DNA from: Rhynchosporium graminicola
Lineage: Eukaryota; Ascomycota; Leotiomycetes; Helotiales; Ploettnerulaceae
Assembly: GCA_900074885.1 (NCBI GenBank)
Contig: FJUW01000001.1
Coordinates: forward strand, 248,001 to 312,000
DNA: 64,000 nt
Direction of reading: 5' to 3'
Within the stretch, counting starts at the first letter, position 1. The number at the start of each line of letters is the position of its first letter. The translations under genes were made by a program, and so were the position numbers. Below, piece by piece: positions 23,616-35,949 of this stretch. The notes beneath the pieces are model-generated. The model made no database searches, was not told where the DNA came from, and saw only the letters and a program-made list of their open reading frames with translations.

Positions 23616-26600
23616 TTAGTCTATCTCCTTATTACTATTAAGGTAGTCGTAATTATTAATTCTATCGTAGAAAGCTTTCAGCTAATTAAGTAGTCTAGCA
23701 GGAGGTCTAGCTTACGTTAGGTTATTAAGGTGGAATTATTATAGCTTAGCAGGAGCGTATTTAACGTCTATAGCGTCGTACTATATAAGATCGACGTCTT
23801 AATTTAACTAGGAAACTCAGTATAAGAGGCTATTACGCTACTTGCGGCACGCAAGTATATTTTCGATCTCCTATTTATCGTCACTAGTAATATTGATAAG
23901 TAGTAGCAGTAGTAAAGTTTATCCTAGTAAGGGGTCGTTTAGATACTTCCGTAGCTTAGCAGCAGGGAATACGTTATATACTTTCATACTAGCAGGGAGC
24001 TCTAAGCGATAAGAGCTTCCGACCTTTTTAATTACACGGAAAGGTCTATTAGTCAGGAAGTCGAGTTTTTTACTAGGTCAAGTACTTATAAAGTAGCGTA
24101 TATCTAGCTAAATAAGGTCGTCTATAGTGAAGTCGACTTTATAGCGTAAGTAATTATAAGATTAGGATATCTTAGCTTATATACGTTAGAGGCTAGATTA
24201 AGCAGTAGTCTAAGCGTCGCGTAAGCGATTAGCGTAATCTAAAGCTTACTAAGTATTCAACTTATTAGTAAGCGTAATAGAGTCAGGTAAGTCTTTCTAA
24301 TTCTAATTAACACGAGGTATATATCTATAAACGACTTCAAAGGGTAAGAGACCTCTAAGGGATTCGTAAGGGAGAGTTATCTAGGCGTAATCTATAATAA
24401 GTAAGAATTCCGACTAGTTATCTTAATAGTAAGAGATAAAAGGTTATAATCTACGTTAGAGATATTAGTTATAGATCTCTATTTAGCTATCTGTTTACAG
24501 GTAGTCTACTATAGAAAGCTATCTTTTAGTACTAAGAATTATAATAACTATAGTCTAAAAACGGGAAACGAATTAAGGCCCTCTATTAGAGGTAATTATT
24601 AATAGAGCTCCGAAATAGTAGTATACGTAGTATAAGTAAAGCTTTATAAGGTCGCGCGTATCAGAGGTCTTTCGGTATAGAATACTAATTACTTATTTAC
24701 TAAAAAAGTTAATAAATAAAAGAACGTTATCGTAGCTATATTTATCGCGGTTAAAGCTATAGTAGTCGACTATAATATACTCCTATAGACGTGATAGTAC
24801 GGGCAGAGGTTAGAAGAGGCCCGGTTTCTTATTACGCGGCACTTGAATTCGTCAGTAAGTATAATAGTTATAGTAGTACTAGTTAATAGTTAAAGCGATT
24901 CTGTACTACTAGTATTATAATACTAGTAGTTATAAGGTCTTCTTTATACTTAGATAAGTAGTCTCTAATTAGTCGTATACTTCGCGTATAAGTAGTATAC
25001 AAAAGTATAAGACGTTAAGTATAATTAGTCTTCCTTTATAGAGTAGAAGATCTTTTTCTATAGTTAGTTTTCTAGGAGTAACAGAGAGAGCTTATTTCAA
25101 TAAAGCTTAGAATAATAGCGTAATACAATTAGCGTTAAGTACTTACTATACTATAGAAAAGACTAGCAATAGGTCAGCGACTTCTAAGGCGTTAATAAGC
25201 TTAAAGTTATCTATAGAGTCAGAGCTATTCCGGAGGTTACTTATAAGTAGTACTAGATCGATTTAGTCTTCGCGTAATAGCTACTATAAACGCTAAGTTC
25301 TTTTAGCGTTATTCTAGTCGTCTAATTTATCTGTTCTGCGAGAGAGAGCGTTAGCGAGTAGATTATGCTTCCTAGGTCGATAAGTAATTATAAAGTTATA
25401 ATCTGCAAGTAGCTTAACTTATTAGGCTTATTATATATTCAGCTATTTAGAGGTCATAAAGTACTCTAGAGCTTTATAATTAGTAATAACGCGGATCTGA
25501 TATAGTATACCTACGAGCTCAGATCTCTAGTTACTAAAAGATCATATAATTACGAATATTTCCTTATTATGAATAGCGTAATTAAGCTCGGCAGGTAGTA
25601 TAGTCTTAGAAAAGTAAGCTACTAGGAACTAGTCTTTATCGTGCTATTACGATAGTACACCTGCTATTACTCTATTACTAGCGTCTGTTTCGATCATATA
25701 AGGTAGATATTACTAATAGTAGTAGAGGAGTAGTACCGAAGTAAGAGCGTGCTTTAGGTAATTAAAAGTATCTTTATACTCCCTAGCGAACCGAAATAAT
25801 ATATTATTTTTAGTAAGTTATATAAGAGGTTTTACGATAATTCCGTAGTCCTTAATAAATCGTTAGTAGAAGTTATAAAAGCCTAAGAATAATTATACGC
25901 TCTTAACTATAATCGGGTAATTCTAAGATTATATAATATTAACCTTCTTAGGATCTACCTCGATCCTAGAAGTAGAGATAATAAATCTAAAGTATTTAGT
26001 GCGAGTAACGTTAAATTTATACTTCTTAAAGTCAGCTTATAATCTAGTGTCTTATAATCGTTATAGCACCTTATATATATATAATTAATACTATAGTAGG
26101 TCGTTAGAGTAGATCAGAATATCGTCTAGATATACTATATAGAAGTCGTCTAAGTAGTCGAATAAGACGTTATTCATATATCGCTAGTATATCGCAGGGC
26201 TATTAGTCAGACCGAAAGGGAGTACCTTACACTTATATATACTATAATAGGTCTAGAAAGTCGTATACTCTTTAGAGGCTAGATCCATTCGAATTCGGTA
26301 GAACGCCTAGCGAATATCTAGTTTAGTGAATATCTTAGTAGTAGAGATTCTAGCTAGCGTTTTATTAATTAATAGCAATAGATATTAATCCTTCCTCGTA
26401 AGGTTATTAAGTGCGCGAAAGTCGATATAGAATCTTAGACTTCTATTAGCTTTCTTAACGAAAAGAACAAGTGCAGCGTATAGTACTTAAGAAGGTTCGA
26501 TGAAACCTTTAGCTAAGTTATTAGTAATATACGCCTTAACGACTTTAAGTTCTTTAGCCGATATCTTATATAAGGGGGAGTATTTAAGGTTCTTCTCAGC

Positions 26601-29595
26601 CCCTTCCTTAAGCTTAATTCGGTAATCGTATAAGCGATAAGGAGGGAGAATATCGCTAGCTTCCTTAGAAAAGACGTATACCTACTAGCTATACTCGTAA
26701 GGGATCTATAGTTCTAAATCTAATTCGCTTAAGCTAATAGTAAATTACTAAGTAGTTTTACGATATTCCGTAAGGTCGATAGTTAAAGATACGATAGTAG
26801 TATTACGTTACTAAACTGCGATTCGGTCGTTAAGAAGCTTATCTATCTTATAAAAAGTAGTAAAGAAGATCTTATTATTAGAAGACTTCTAGTGTTTATA
26901 TAAGAGATAGAAAGCTAAGCTGCTAATCGTATAAATCTCTAGCGCAAGAGGCTCTAGAAGAGGCCTAAGCACACGAGGTAGTCTTTATCGCTTCCGAAAT
27001 ATCGTAATATCTGTTTTTATACTTTAAGTAGCTTCTATTAAGTCGCGAGATAGTATTCCGAGTAACTATTAGTCTATAGTATAAATTATATAGGCGTAGT
27101 CTTATATGTAGGTCTTTAATATAAGAGCTTCTAATTAGGGTTAAAGTAGAGATTCACGCGGGATATAAGCGATAATATCGCTAAATCATACGTACTTCAG
27201 CTATATATCAGTAGCTTCTCTAGAGTATAAAGACTTCTCTTTACTACTCTATTCTTATTCTTTAAGTAATAAACACTTAGGCTCGTCGTATCTATAATAA
27301 GTAGTATAAACGCCGGAGAAACGGTCCTAACTGATTAGTAGTAGTAATAGAGAGTTAGTTACCTATAGAACACTCTCTAAGGGAGAGTTTTAGATATTTT
27401 TATAGCTATAAGTCTCCATAGAAATACGCTTCCGAGCTAGTAATAGTCGTTTAATAATAAAGATAGAGTTAATAATAGCTCGAATATTAATAGGAGAGTT
27501 AGCTGCGCTTCGCTATTCCTTATACGCTTCCCAGAACTAATTAAGGCGTTCGTTTCGTTTATTAGCGTTATATTAGTAGCACTAGTAGGTATAGTATTTA
27601 CATAAGTCCTTAATCTCGATCGGAGAGCTATAAACGTTACTAGGAGGAGTATATAGTAACCAAATGATCTATTATTTAGAGGTATCTAAGAGTACTTAAT
27701 ATTCCGAAAGCCAGGTCCTTCCGAGTATAATACTATAGTTTCCGAGAGTAGTAATAAGAAAGGGGGTAAATACCTGAACGCGACGATCTACTATCAAATT
27801 AAGTATCGTATAGTAACTAATAGTACTACTATTAACGCTATTAAAGCTTTTAATAAGAATTACATTTAGCAGAAAGTGAATTAAAGGTTTTAAGAAGAAG
27901 GAAAGGGATTTAAGAAAAGAACGATTAATAAAATAGTATCTATTAGCTCCAGAATCGAGAAGTGCGGGTAGCTTATACGAGAGTCTATTCTTAAAAAGAG
28001 TAGCACGTATAGTAAACGATTAACTACTAAGAAGCTTCGTAAGGTCAAGATATCGCATATCTCGTATACTACCTAGGAAGGAGTCTTTCCCTAAGCGTAG
28101 TCTTTTACTAGCGGTTTAACATACTCCTAGGCGTTATTATACGTTTCTTCTAGCTCGCTATTAACGTCGTTATTAGTATTAATTACGTTAATTCGATACG
28201 GAGTATTAGGTCGAGCTAACGATAAGCGTAGGTATAAGGTAAGCGTAAAGTAATAAGAAGTATTTACTAGCGATTATATACGAGGCGTATCGTTTCGTAC
28301 AGAGTATAGTACTTATTTACTAGTCGCACTAGTGTTCTCAGGCGTAAGAAGACTAATTTACAGATAAGAAGAGGAGTTAGTACTATAGCGCTAGGAGGAG
28401 GTATTTATAAGGCGTTCCCGAGTCGCGCTAGCCTTAGCCGAAGACTCGGAATAGTAGGTCTTTTCAATAAATTAACCTTAATCTTCAGCTTATATAGCCT
28501 TAACGTATTCTTCTAGTGTCCTTAACGTTCGGTACTATTAGAAGAGCTATTTCCGTAGCCGTACAAGTAGCTTCTCCTATAAGTCCATTTTCAGAGTCGA
28601 TTAATCATTTACTCTAGCTTTACGAGCTAGCGTACGAAACTCGTAGTAGAACGTTTAGAAGGTCTACTTATAATCTATCTTTAGCGCGAAATAGCTTATT
28701 CTTATAGTTTATTAGTCGTATAGATTAGATAAGAAGAAGACGAGTTAAGTGATCATATCAAGTGAATCGATTATACTGCCTTCTTCGTTATATTCTAGTT
28801 CCAAGAACAAGAGTTCTAGGTAAGTTCTAGCTATTTCTTCCGTTTAGTTAAGTAACTAATCTTTATAGTAATCTTCATCGATAAAGTAGCTAGAGTAGCG
28901 CCAGAGAGCGTTACGTATCTGCACTTCCTAGAGTTTTAGAGAGTAGTCGATTCTATCAGAGAGCTTATTTAGAAAGTTCAGTATCTTCTCTATACGCGTA
29001 GCGTATAATATTAACGATATTCCTCTAGTAGATTGTTCTCGATAACGATTATTAGGCGTAGGAGTAGCGTTATCTTCTTCAATTAATAGTAGTAGTATTA
29101 TATACGATTAAACGTTATTAAACGATATAGACTTAGTAAAGCGCTAAGCAGTTAACTAGCGTAGTTCTAGGAACTCGTCCCGTAACTAGCGTAGTTCTAA
29201 AGATAAGTCAGCATTTAATTATCTCTCCTCCGCGAGCTTCCTTTCTGCCTCTTATAGCTAGTAAGCGCGGTCTTCCTATAAGTTACTTATAGTTACTATT
29301 GATATAAGGGTATTATCGGGGAGGTTTAGCGACTTAGTAAGTTTATTAATTATAGTAAGAGTTAAGGAGCTTAACTCGGACGAGGCGTTATCGCAAGTAC
29401 TCTCTACTATAGAGAGAGGTAGGTTACAGCGAGTATTACGAGTCGCCGAAGAATAGGAAGTAGAGAGAGTCGGAGAACTAGTAGTCGATTTATCGGACTT
29501 AGGTTACTTCAGTTTAGGTACTATTCTTCAAGTTTATACTTAGTATAGGCCTTCTCCGTATAGCGTAGTCTCCTGCGTTTAGTAGCTCTAGGCAT
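23616..29595 (-). pseudogene. gag-pol of family E, inactivated
   Basis: This covers gag (from 29595), protease, reverse transcriptase (around 26.0-26.4 kb), RNase H, integrase and a C-terminal chromodomain-like segment (23.6-23.85 kb). Long stretches read well on the minus strand and are interrupted by single TAG or TGA codons. Whether gag and pol were one frame or two cannot be told by eye. It lacks the 1.2-1.5 kb of extra sequence that family A has between chromodomain and LTR. Confidence 0.75.
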
Positions 29596-29658
29596 AGAGG
29601 TATAATATAAGTAGATATTTACTATCTTCCTAGACGTAAGTAAAAGAGTTATAGATAA

Positions 29659-29893
29659 TATAACGCTCGCTCTAGAAAGGTCTTAAAACTACCTGAGTAA
29701 TAAGACCTCATATTACTATAAATATGAAGTAATAAGAATTACTTAAGAATCTATAACTAAGGAGTGAAGAAGTAGAGAGAGAATAGAAGTATATATATGA
29801 AAAGGGGCCCCTAAACTCTACTCGTGTAATCTCGCTTAGCAGTAAGTGTTTCCACTAATAGGGAGAGACCTCCAAACCTAACCAGTCGTTATA
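29659..29893 (-). repeat. 5' LTR of E
   Basis: 235 bp, same length as the partner with no indel. By eye there are about 14 differences, all C/T or G/A transitions. Confidence 0.9.
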
Positions 29894-30182
29894 AGAATAT
29901 AATTACTACTTATATATAAATAATAATAACTATACCTTAGTATCTACTGCGATATTAGAGGATATAAAGATAGCCCTTTAAGATAAAGAAGAGCTAACTT
30001 TAAACTAACTTAAAAATATTCTCTTTCTAGAGATTTAAGATATAGCTCTACTCTTTTCTAAGTAAGAAGCAGAGAAACTAGCTCCTTATCGACCGAGTAT
30101 CGACTATCGAATCGATATCCGCGAATAATTAGATAAGTTCCTTACTACCTTACTATAGGGTCCGCTATATAGTATATCTAAA
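29894..30182 (+). pseudogene. B1 pol, third segment (start of reverse transcriptase)
   Basis: The plus-strand frame reads EKLAPYRPSIDYRIDIRE and later GPLYSISK, matching the N-terminal part of Ty3/Gypsy reverse transcriptases (PHRPYDHxIEL, WGPLYSMS). It ends at CTAAA, the left duplication of the B2 insertion. Confidence 0.7.
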
Positions 30183-30350
30183 TATAAGGGGCGAGCCCCA
30201 GGATTAAGCACCGGCGATACCTATACTTACTAAGCCTAGCGGCACCCGCATATTTTCCTTCGGAGCTAGGCTAGAACCTGACTCTCTCCTATATCGAACT
30301 TCTTAAATATTATACTTAACTATCTATATATATATTACTTACTTATAATA
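30183..30350 (+). repeat. 5' LTR of B2
   Basis: 168 bp, TATAAGGGGCGAGCCCC to ACTTATAATA. It is followed by TTAAGTTCGATT, the likely primer-binding region, too mutated to assign a tRNA. Confidence 0.9.
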
Positions 30351-31691
30351 TTAAGTTCGATTAAAATAAGCTAACTTATTTTTATAGTATTTATACTAGA
30401 TACTAGAATAGACTTATTAAGGAACGTAAGCTCTTAATAGAAGGACTCTAACAATAAACTATAATATATTATATAAGAGATATATAAGCGCTAGCTCCTA
30501 ATAGAGACCGAGCTAGTAAATACGCGTATTACTCTAGAGGCGTTAGAGGCCGAAAGACTTAGATAAGCGCTTAGATCTAATAATACTAGAGACTTATCGT
30601 CTTCGAGTGCCTTAATAAAAACCCTTATTAAGTCTCTTATAGCGTCTTAGTCGAGCTCTAATAGAGAACTATTAGGCTCTAATAGATAAATACTACTTAC
30701 TTAAGATAGATATATAAATACTTTTCGAGATTATCTCCTAAGACTAAGAAGTTCTTATTATATATACTCTACTTAAAGGCTATCTCTTTCCGCTAACTAT
30801 TACTAAAATACTATTTATAATACTCTCTTATAGCGCGAATAAGCTTATATATAATACTTCTAGGAGAGAGGAAGCCCGATAGATAATAAGGACCCCGAAG
30901 CTTTCTTCGCGCAGCTCGATAAAATATTTACAGATAGTAATAAGTAAGCTAAAGCCCTCGAATAGCTTACGAATATAAGGCACTCTATAGGATAGCTTTA
31001 GTATAAGTATTAGCTAGAATTCGACGAACTCCTACTAAGTATTAGAAGAGAGAGCTAAGAAGATAATATAAAAATAAGTTACTTCCGGAATACGTTTTTA
31101 AACTCTATTCGAATATATATAGCTTCTATAGCTAAGACTATAGATTATTACGAATTTACTAAGGAAATAGAACGGATTATAACTAACCTCGAAGAGATAG
31201 ACTAGTTTAAAGTATCGAATAAGAAGTAGAATAATAAGAATAAGGACTTTAGGATAAATATAATAGACTATATATATCCCTAGAAAGCCCTTATAAAAGC
31301 TAAGGTTAATACTAATAAGGATATAGTAATAATACTAGCGCGTATAGTAAGAAACTAAGAAAGAAATAGTAAAGCTTATAATAATTCCGGTAGTAAATAA
31401 AGAGCTAAATAAGTAAATATAGCCGAATAAGAGAGATACTATAAGAAAAAGCTCTATTTCTACTATAGAGTATCCGAGTACTATATCTATAAGTGCTTAT
31501 ACGCCTTAGTAATATAACTTACTACGATTAATACGATAGGACTATTACTAGAAGATAATAATAATATATTAGACTTTACTCTTTTAGAGTTAAGAAAAGA
31601 CTAACTCTCTCTTAAAGTTAAGAGCTAGGAGTAAATAAAGTATTAGTAAAAGGATAAGGTAAATTTAAAGAGCTTATAAATAGAAACCTTA

Positions 31692-31959
31692 TATAACGAC
31701 ATAAGACTCAAGGCGGTATACAAGCAAGAATAAACGAGTAGGGAGGCTAAGAGCGATCTTATATAGTCTACTACGAAAGAAATAAAAAGATAAGGAAGGA
31801 AGAAGAAGAGAGATAGAGTATAAGGCACCTTATATATATATGCCAGTACTAGCCCGATACTATACCGAGTCGGACACTAGTTCTGCCGGGATACCTGTGA
31901 ACTTAGGCTCTAGTATCTATCCTTCTTCTTATATAATATTCAGGTAAGCTATTATTATA
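31692..31959 (-). repeat. 3' LTR of A2
   Basis: 268 bp, TATAACGACA to ATTATTATA, followed inwards by the polypurine tract (plus strand TTACCCCCCCCC). Confidence 0.9.
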
Positions 31960-32489
31960 TTACCCCCCCCCTAAGAAGAGCTTAACCCTAAGCTCGGAAA
32001 GTCATAGTTTATACTAGAATTAGTCTTTATTATAACTATTTTTATCGATATTCGCGTAATAAGCGCTAGCCGCTCTTTAGTAGTAGTAAATTCTTTATCA
32101 GGTTCTGACTAGTTATATCGCTATAATAGTACTATATTAGTTATAGCTTCTAAATCGGGCGGTAAGCGGTATTTACTTTATCTGTTTATAGTAAGAGTCG
32201 AGTTTAAGTAGGGCGTAAAGTATATAAAGGAAAGGGTTTATTAATATTAGAGCCTTTCCTTTTTAACCGCGATAACTACTTTAACTTATAAGTTTACTCT
32301 TCTTAGACTACGATATAGCTTCTAGAATAAGTATTATTACTAACTACTATAGTAATCTACTATAATCTTATATATTAATCGACCTAATTAACTCTTCTCT
32401 TAATATAAGTAAGTTTCTTATCTTAGTTTTAGGGATAATCCTTAAGTATAGTATAAGAGTTTTACGGATCTATAACGCTAACTCTTATA

Positions 32490-33415
32490 GTACTTTTACT
32501 AGTTCCTACTAGTGCTCTTTCGGCAGCGTATTATATATATTACCTGCGATATATTCGCGCCTTCCTTAAGATAAAGTATAATAATACTCCTATTTTAGAA
32601 CTCTTATACTTGTTTAATAAGCTTAACTCTAAGCTTTATAAGTATTATTCGGCGTTAAAAAGCAGTTATAAGTATATAAGTTACTTGAACCTAAATATAG
32701 TTATATATACTAACGCGTTATAGTTACTTAACTACGTTAATATAGAGTATATTATTCTATCCGGTTTACTTTCTAGTAGTAAAGCTAAGGACGCGGAGCT
32801 AAATTAGAGTAGTATTATAGCTACTTATAAGGCTATTAATCGGATCTATTATCTTACGAAATCTACTGCTCTTATTATTACGTTAGAGATTACTACTATA
32901 TAATTAGCAGAGACTTAAGCTTTAAGGCGTTCTATAGAGAAAGTATTTAAGGAGTTAGAGTTTATTAAGATAATAAGTTATAATCTTAAACCCTTAGATA
33001 CTAATATAATACTAATATAATATAAGATTTAGATCTTCTAATAATCGATTTAGCGAAATCTAGGTTAATAACTAAAATAGTATTAAAGTAGATAAAGGAA
33101 TTAAATAGTATTATACGGGAATTTATAAAGAAAGCTATATTTAAAGCTACGATATCTAATACTAGAGGAAAAAGGAATTTACCTTCTAGTTTAAAGATAG
33201 TAGCAGATCTAGATACTCCCGGACTCTCTCTAAAGAAGAAAGCTCATAAGATTAGCTATTATACTCGGTCTATTACTAAAGCTATATTAGTAGATTTAGG
33301 TAAGGAGTTAGATATAATAGTTCTGGTTCTAGATATTCCAGATTTACTAGAAGCTCTAAAGGACTTAGGGAAGAAAGCTAGTAAAATAGAGGTAGTTAAA
33401 GAAGTAGAGTTTTAG
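32490..33415 (+). pseudogene. Conserved antisense frame of family A, copy A2
   Basis: Same position and same two-phase layout as in the other copies. It reads PTSALSAAYYIYYLRYIRAF and TPILELLYLFNKLNSKLYKY, with later part ending KEVEF and a TAG at 33413-33415. The left limit is approximate. Function unknown. Confidence 0.4.
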
Positions 33416-34588
33416 ATATAGCGTTATTATAGAGTATAATCAGGGGATTATTTCTAGTAATAAATTCTAATACTAGTAATTATAATAGCTTATTATCCTC
33501 TAAGTAACTATAGTTATCTATTCCGTCTTCCTAGGCCTTAATCTACTAATCTAGTTTATACGGAAGTCTAGGTTTACTTAAGTTAGTAATATAGAAGTCT
33601 CTAAGCTTATACGGAATACTTATTAAGTTAAAAGCGTTATACTAAGTTAGGTCCGGGTTATAACTTAGCTAGCTAACTTAATACTTTAGATTACCTCTTA
33701 AGAGCTATATAATAAGTATATCTTATAACTCTTATACTTCTTAAGTAGTAATAACCTCCGGGAGTAAGTTTAGTAACTCTTAGCTTAGTAATAGGTCGTC
33801 TGGGTCCTTAAAGAGTAATTCGGAGGCGAATATATCGTATATAGAAGATCCCGAGGGTAAATCTAGCTTATAAGAGTGTCCGATCTTAGCTAGGACTTAG
33901 TATAGTCCTACCTAGAGACTAGATAGCTTCTTATTTAGCTAGTGATTCTTAAGGTTCCTTATAAAGAGAAATACCTTATCTCTAACTTCCTAGTTAATAC
34001 TACGCTATTTCGGGTTAGTTATAGCGCTTATCTTATACTAAGTAGCTAATATATTAGCTTTTATAACCTCGATAGCAGATTTAGCACGTTTAGCTAAGGA
34101 TTTAGTATTAATATAGTTAAGCTTCTCTTATAGTATTAATCCGGTAAGTTACTTCTAGTCCTAGTTATTCCGTAGTAATATACTATATTTAAGGGTATAT
34201 AGTACTATACTAATAGAGTTATAAAGTAAGATTACTTAAGCGTAGTCTATTATTAGTAATAGTTCGCCTTAGTTACTCTAGTAATAATTAATAAAAGGTC
34301 TAAGGTATTAGTTAATATACTAATTTATAATCTCTATTTATCTGTTAGTTTACTAGTAGAAAGAGATAGAGAGCTTAACTTTAACTCTAATTATATAGTA
34401 AAACTCTTACTAGAAAGATAAGACTAACTAAGCTCTTTAGTTAGATATAATTAACTCAGAGGTATATCTGAAATAATATATCTATTAGATAAATAATATT
34501 ATTATCCCGCAGGTATCGATATTATAGTAGTATAGTATTAATATAGAGTCCTTCTTTAGGCGGTCGATAAATACTAATATCCTATTAA

Positions 34589-35949
34589 ATCCTTAGTTAT
34601 TAAGCAGGAAGTCCTTAAAATCTATAGCTAAGTACTATATAAGGTAGCTAAGTACTAGTAATAAGTAGAGGAATCCTTACTATTTCGTTTACTTCGGATA
34701 AGAATACTAATAAGAGTAGTAATTACGAGTATACTGTTTTATATCTAATATAAGTCCTTTCTAGTAATAATAAGTAGAAATTATTTTAGCGGTCTTATAA
34801 GTATTCAGATAAGTAGAGGAAACTTAATTATAGATTTCGCTAATTAAATAGGTATATAGCGGGGTATAGCGTTATACGTATAGATAACTATTATAAAATA
34901 GTAAACTATTATTAATAGTATAGCTATCTCTTAATATATTCCGTTTATTAAAGAATAATTCTTAGTTAAATTAGTATAGTTTCTCGATTAAATTAAAAGA
35001 GTTATATATAAGTTCCGGTAGTATATTAGTCCTTAGCGATATTAGGTATATATAACTAATTTAATCAATATAATACTTAGCTAGTTCCGTATTAATCCTA
35101 AGGTCTAGGCAGTCTAAAGGTAATAAAACCCGAGATCTACTATCTTATTTCTATTATTCCTATATCCTTAGATCTTATTCCTTATAGCTAAAGATATTAG
35201 CTTTAGCGTTATCTTTACTAAGCGTATATATAATTTAAAAGTTAAATTCGGAAAGGAATTCTATTTATNATCCTTAGTTATCAGGCGGGAAGTCCTTAAA
35301 ATCTATAGCTAAGTACTATATAAAGTAGCTAAGTACTAATAATAGGTATAGGAATTCTTACTATTTTATTTACTTCAGATAAGAGTACTAATAGAGGCGG
35401 TAATTATAAGTATATCGTTTTATATCCGATATAAGTCCTTTCTAGTAATAATAAGTAGAAATTATTTCAGCGGTCTTACGAGTATTCGGATAAGCGGAAG
35501 AAACTTAATTATAGATTTCGCTAATTAAACAGGTATATAGTAAAGTATAGCATTATACGTATAGATAACTATTATAAAGTAGTAAACTATTATTAATAAT
35601 ATAGTTATCTCCTAATATATTCCGTTTATTAGAGAATAATTCTTAGTTAAATTAGTATAGTTTCTCGATTAAATTAAAAGAGTTATATATAAGTTCCGGT
35701 AGTATATTAGTCCTTAGCGATATTAGGTATATATAACTAATTTAATCAATATAATACTTAGCTAGTTCCGTATTAATCTTAAGGTCTAAGCGATCTAAAG
35801 ATAATAAAACCCGAGATCTATTATCTTATTTCTATTATTCCTATATCCTTAGATCTTATTCCTTATAGCTAAAGATATTAGCTTTAGCGTTATCTTTACT
35901 AAGCGTATATATAATTTAAAAGTTAAATTCGAAAAGGAATTCTATTTAT
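34589..35949. repeat. Duplicated 680-bp stretch around the N at 35269
   Basis: 34589-35268 and 35270-35949 align end to end with no length difference, but differ at many transition sites, so they are not one read-through. They look like two paralogous or allelic copies of family A pol joined by a scaffolder. Confidence 0.8.

Larger units (their letters stand above)
23345..29893 (-). mobile_element. Family E Ty3/Gypsy chromovirus, inserted in B1
   Basis: 6549 bp with 235-bp LTRs and the 5-bp duplication AGAAT (23340-23344 and 29894-29898). The empty site in the sister element lies near 40510-40520. Gag begins at 29595 (MPRATKRRRLRYTEKAYTKY), only 63 bp inside the 5' LTR. Reverse transcriptase on the minus strand reads VLPFGLTNSPAIY then MNNVLFDYLDDFYIVYLDDI, so the catalytic YLDD at 26121-26132 is intact. 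Pol ends with a chromodomain-like C-terminus (IDVKYAPAKL, FHLNN, ARPPARLLN) and a stop at 23616, just before the polypurine tract. RIP stops still break the frames, but CpA and TpG survive more often than in A or B, so it is the least mutated element here. Confidence 0.9.

Noticed and set aside
30351..30372. Naming the primer tRNA of family B
   Set aside because: The region after the LTR is too altered by RIP to assign a tRNA with any confidence.
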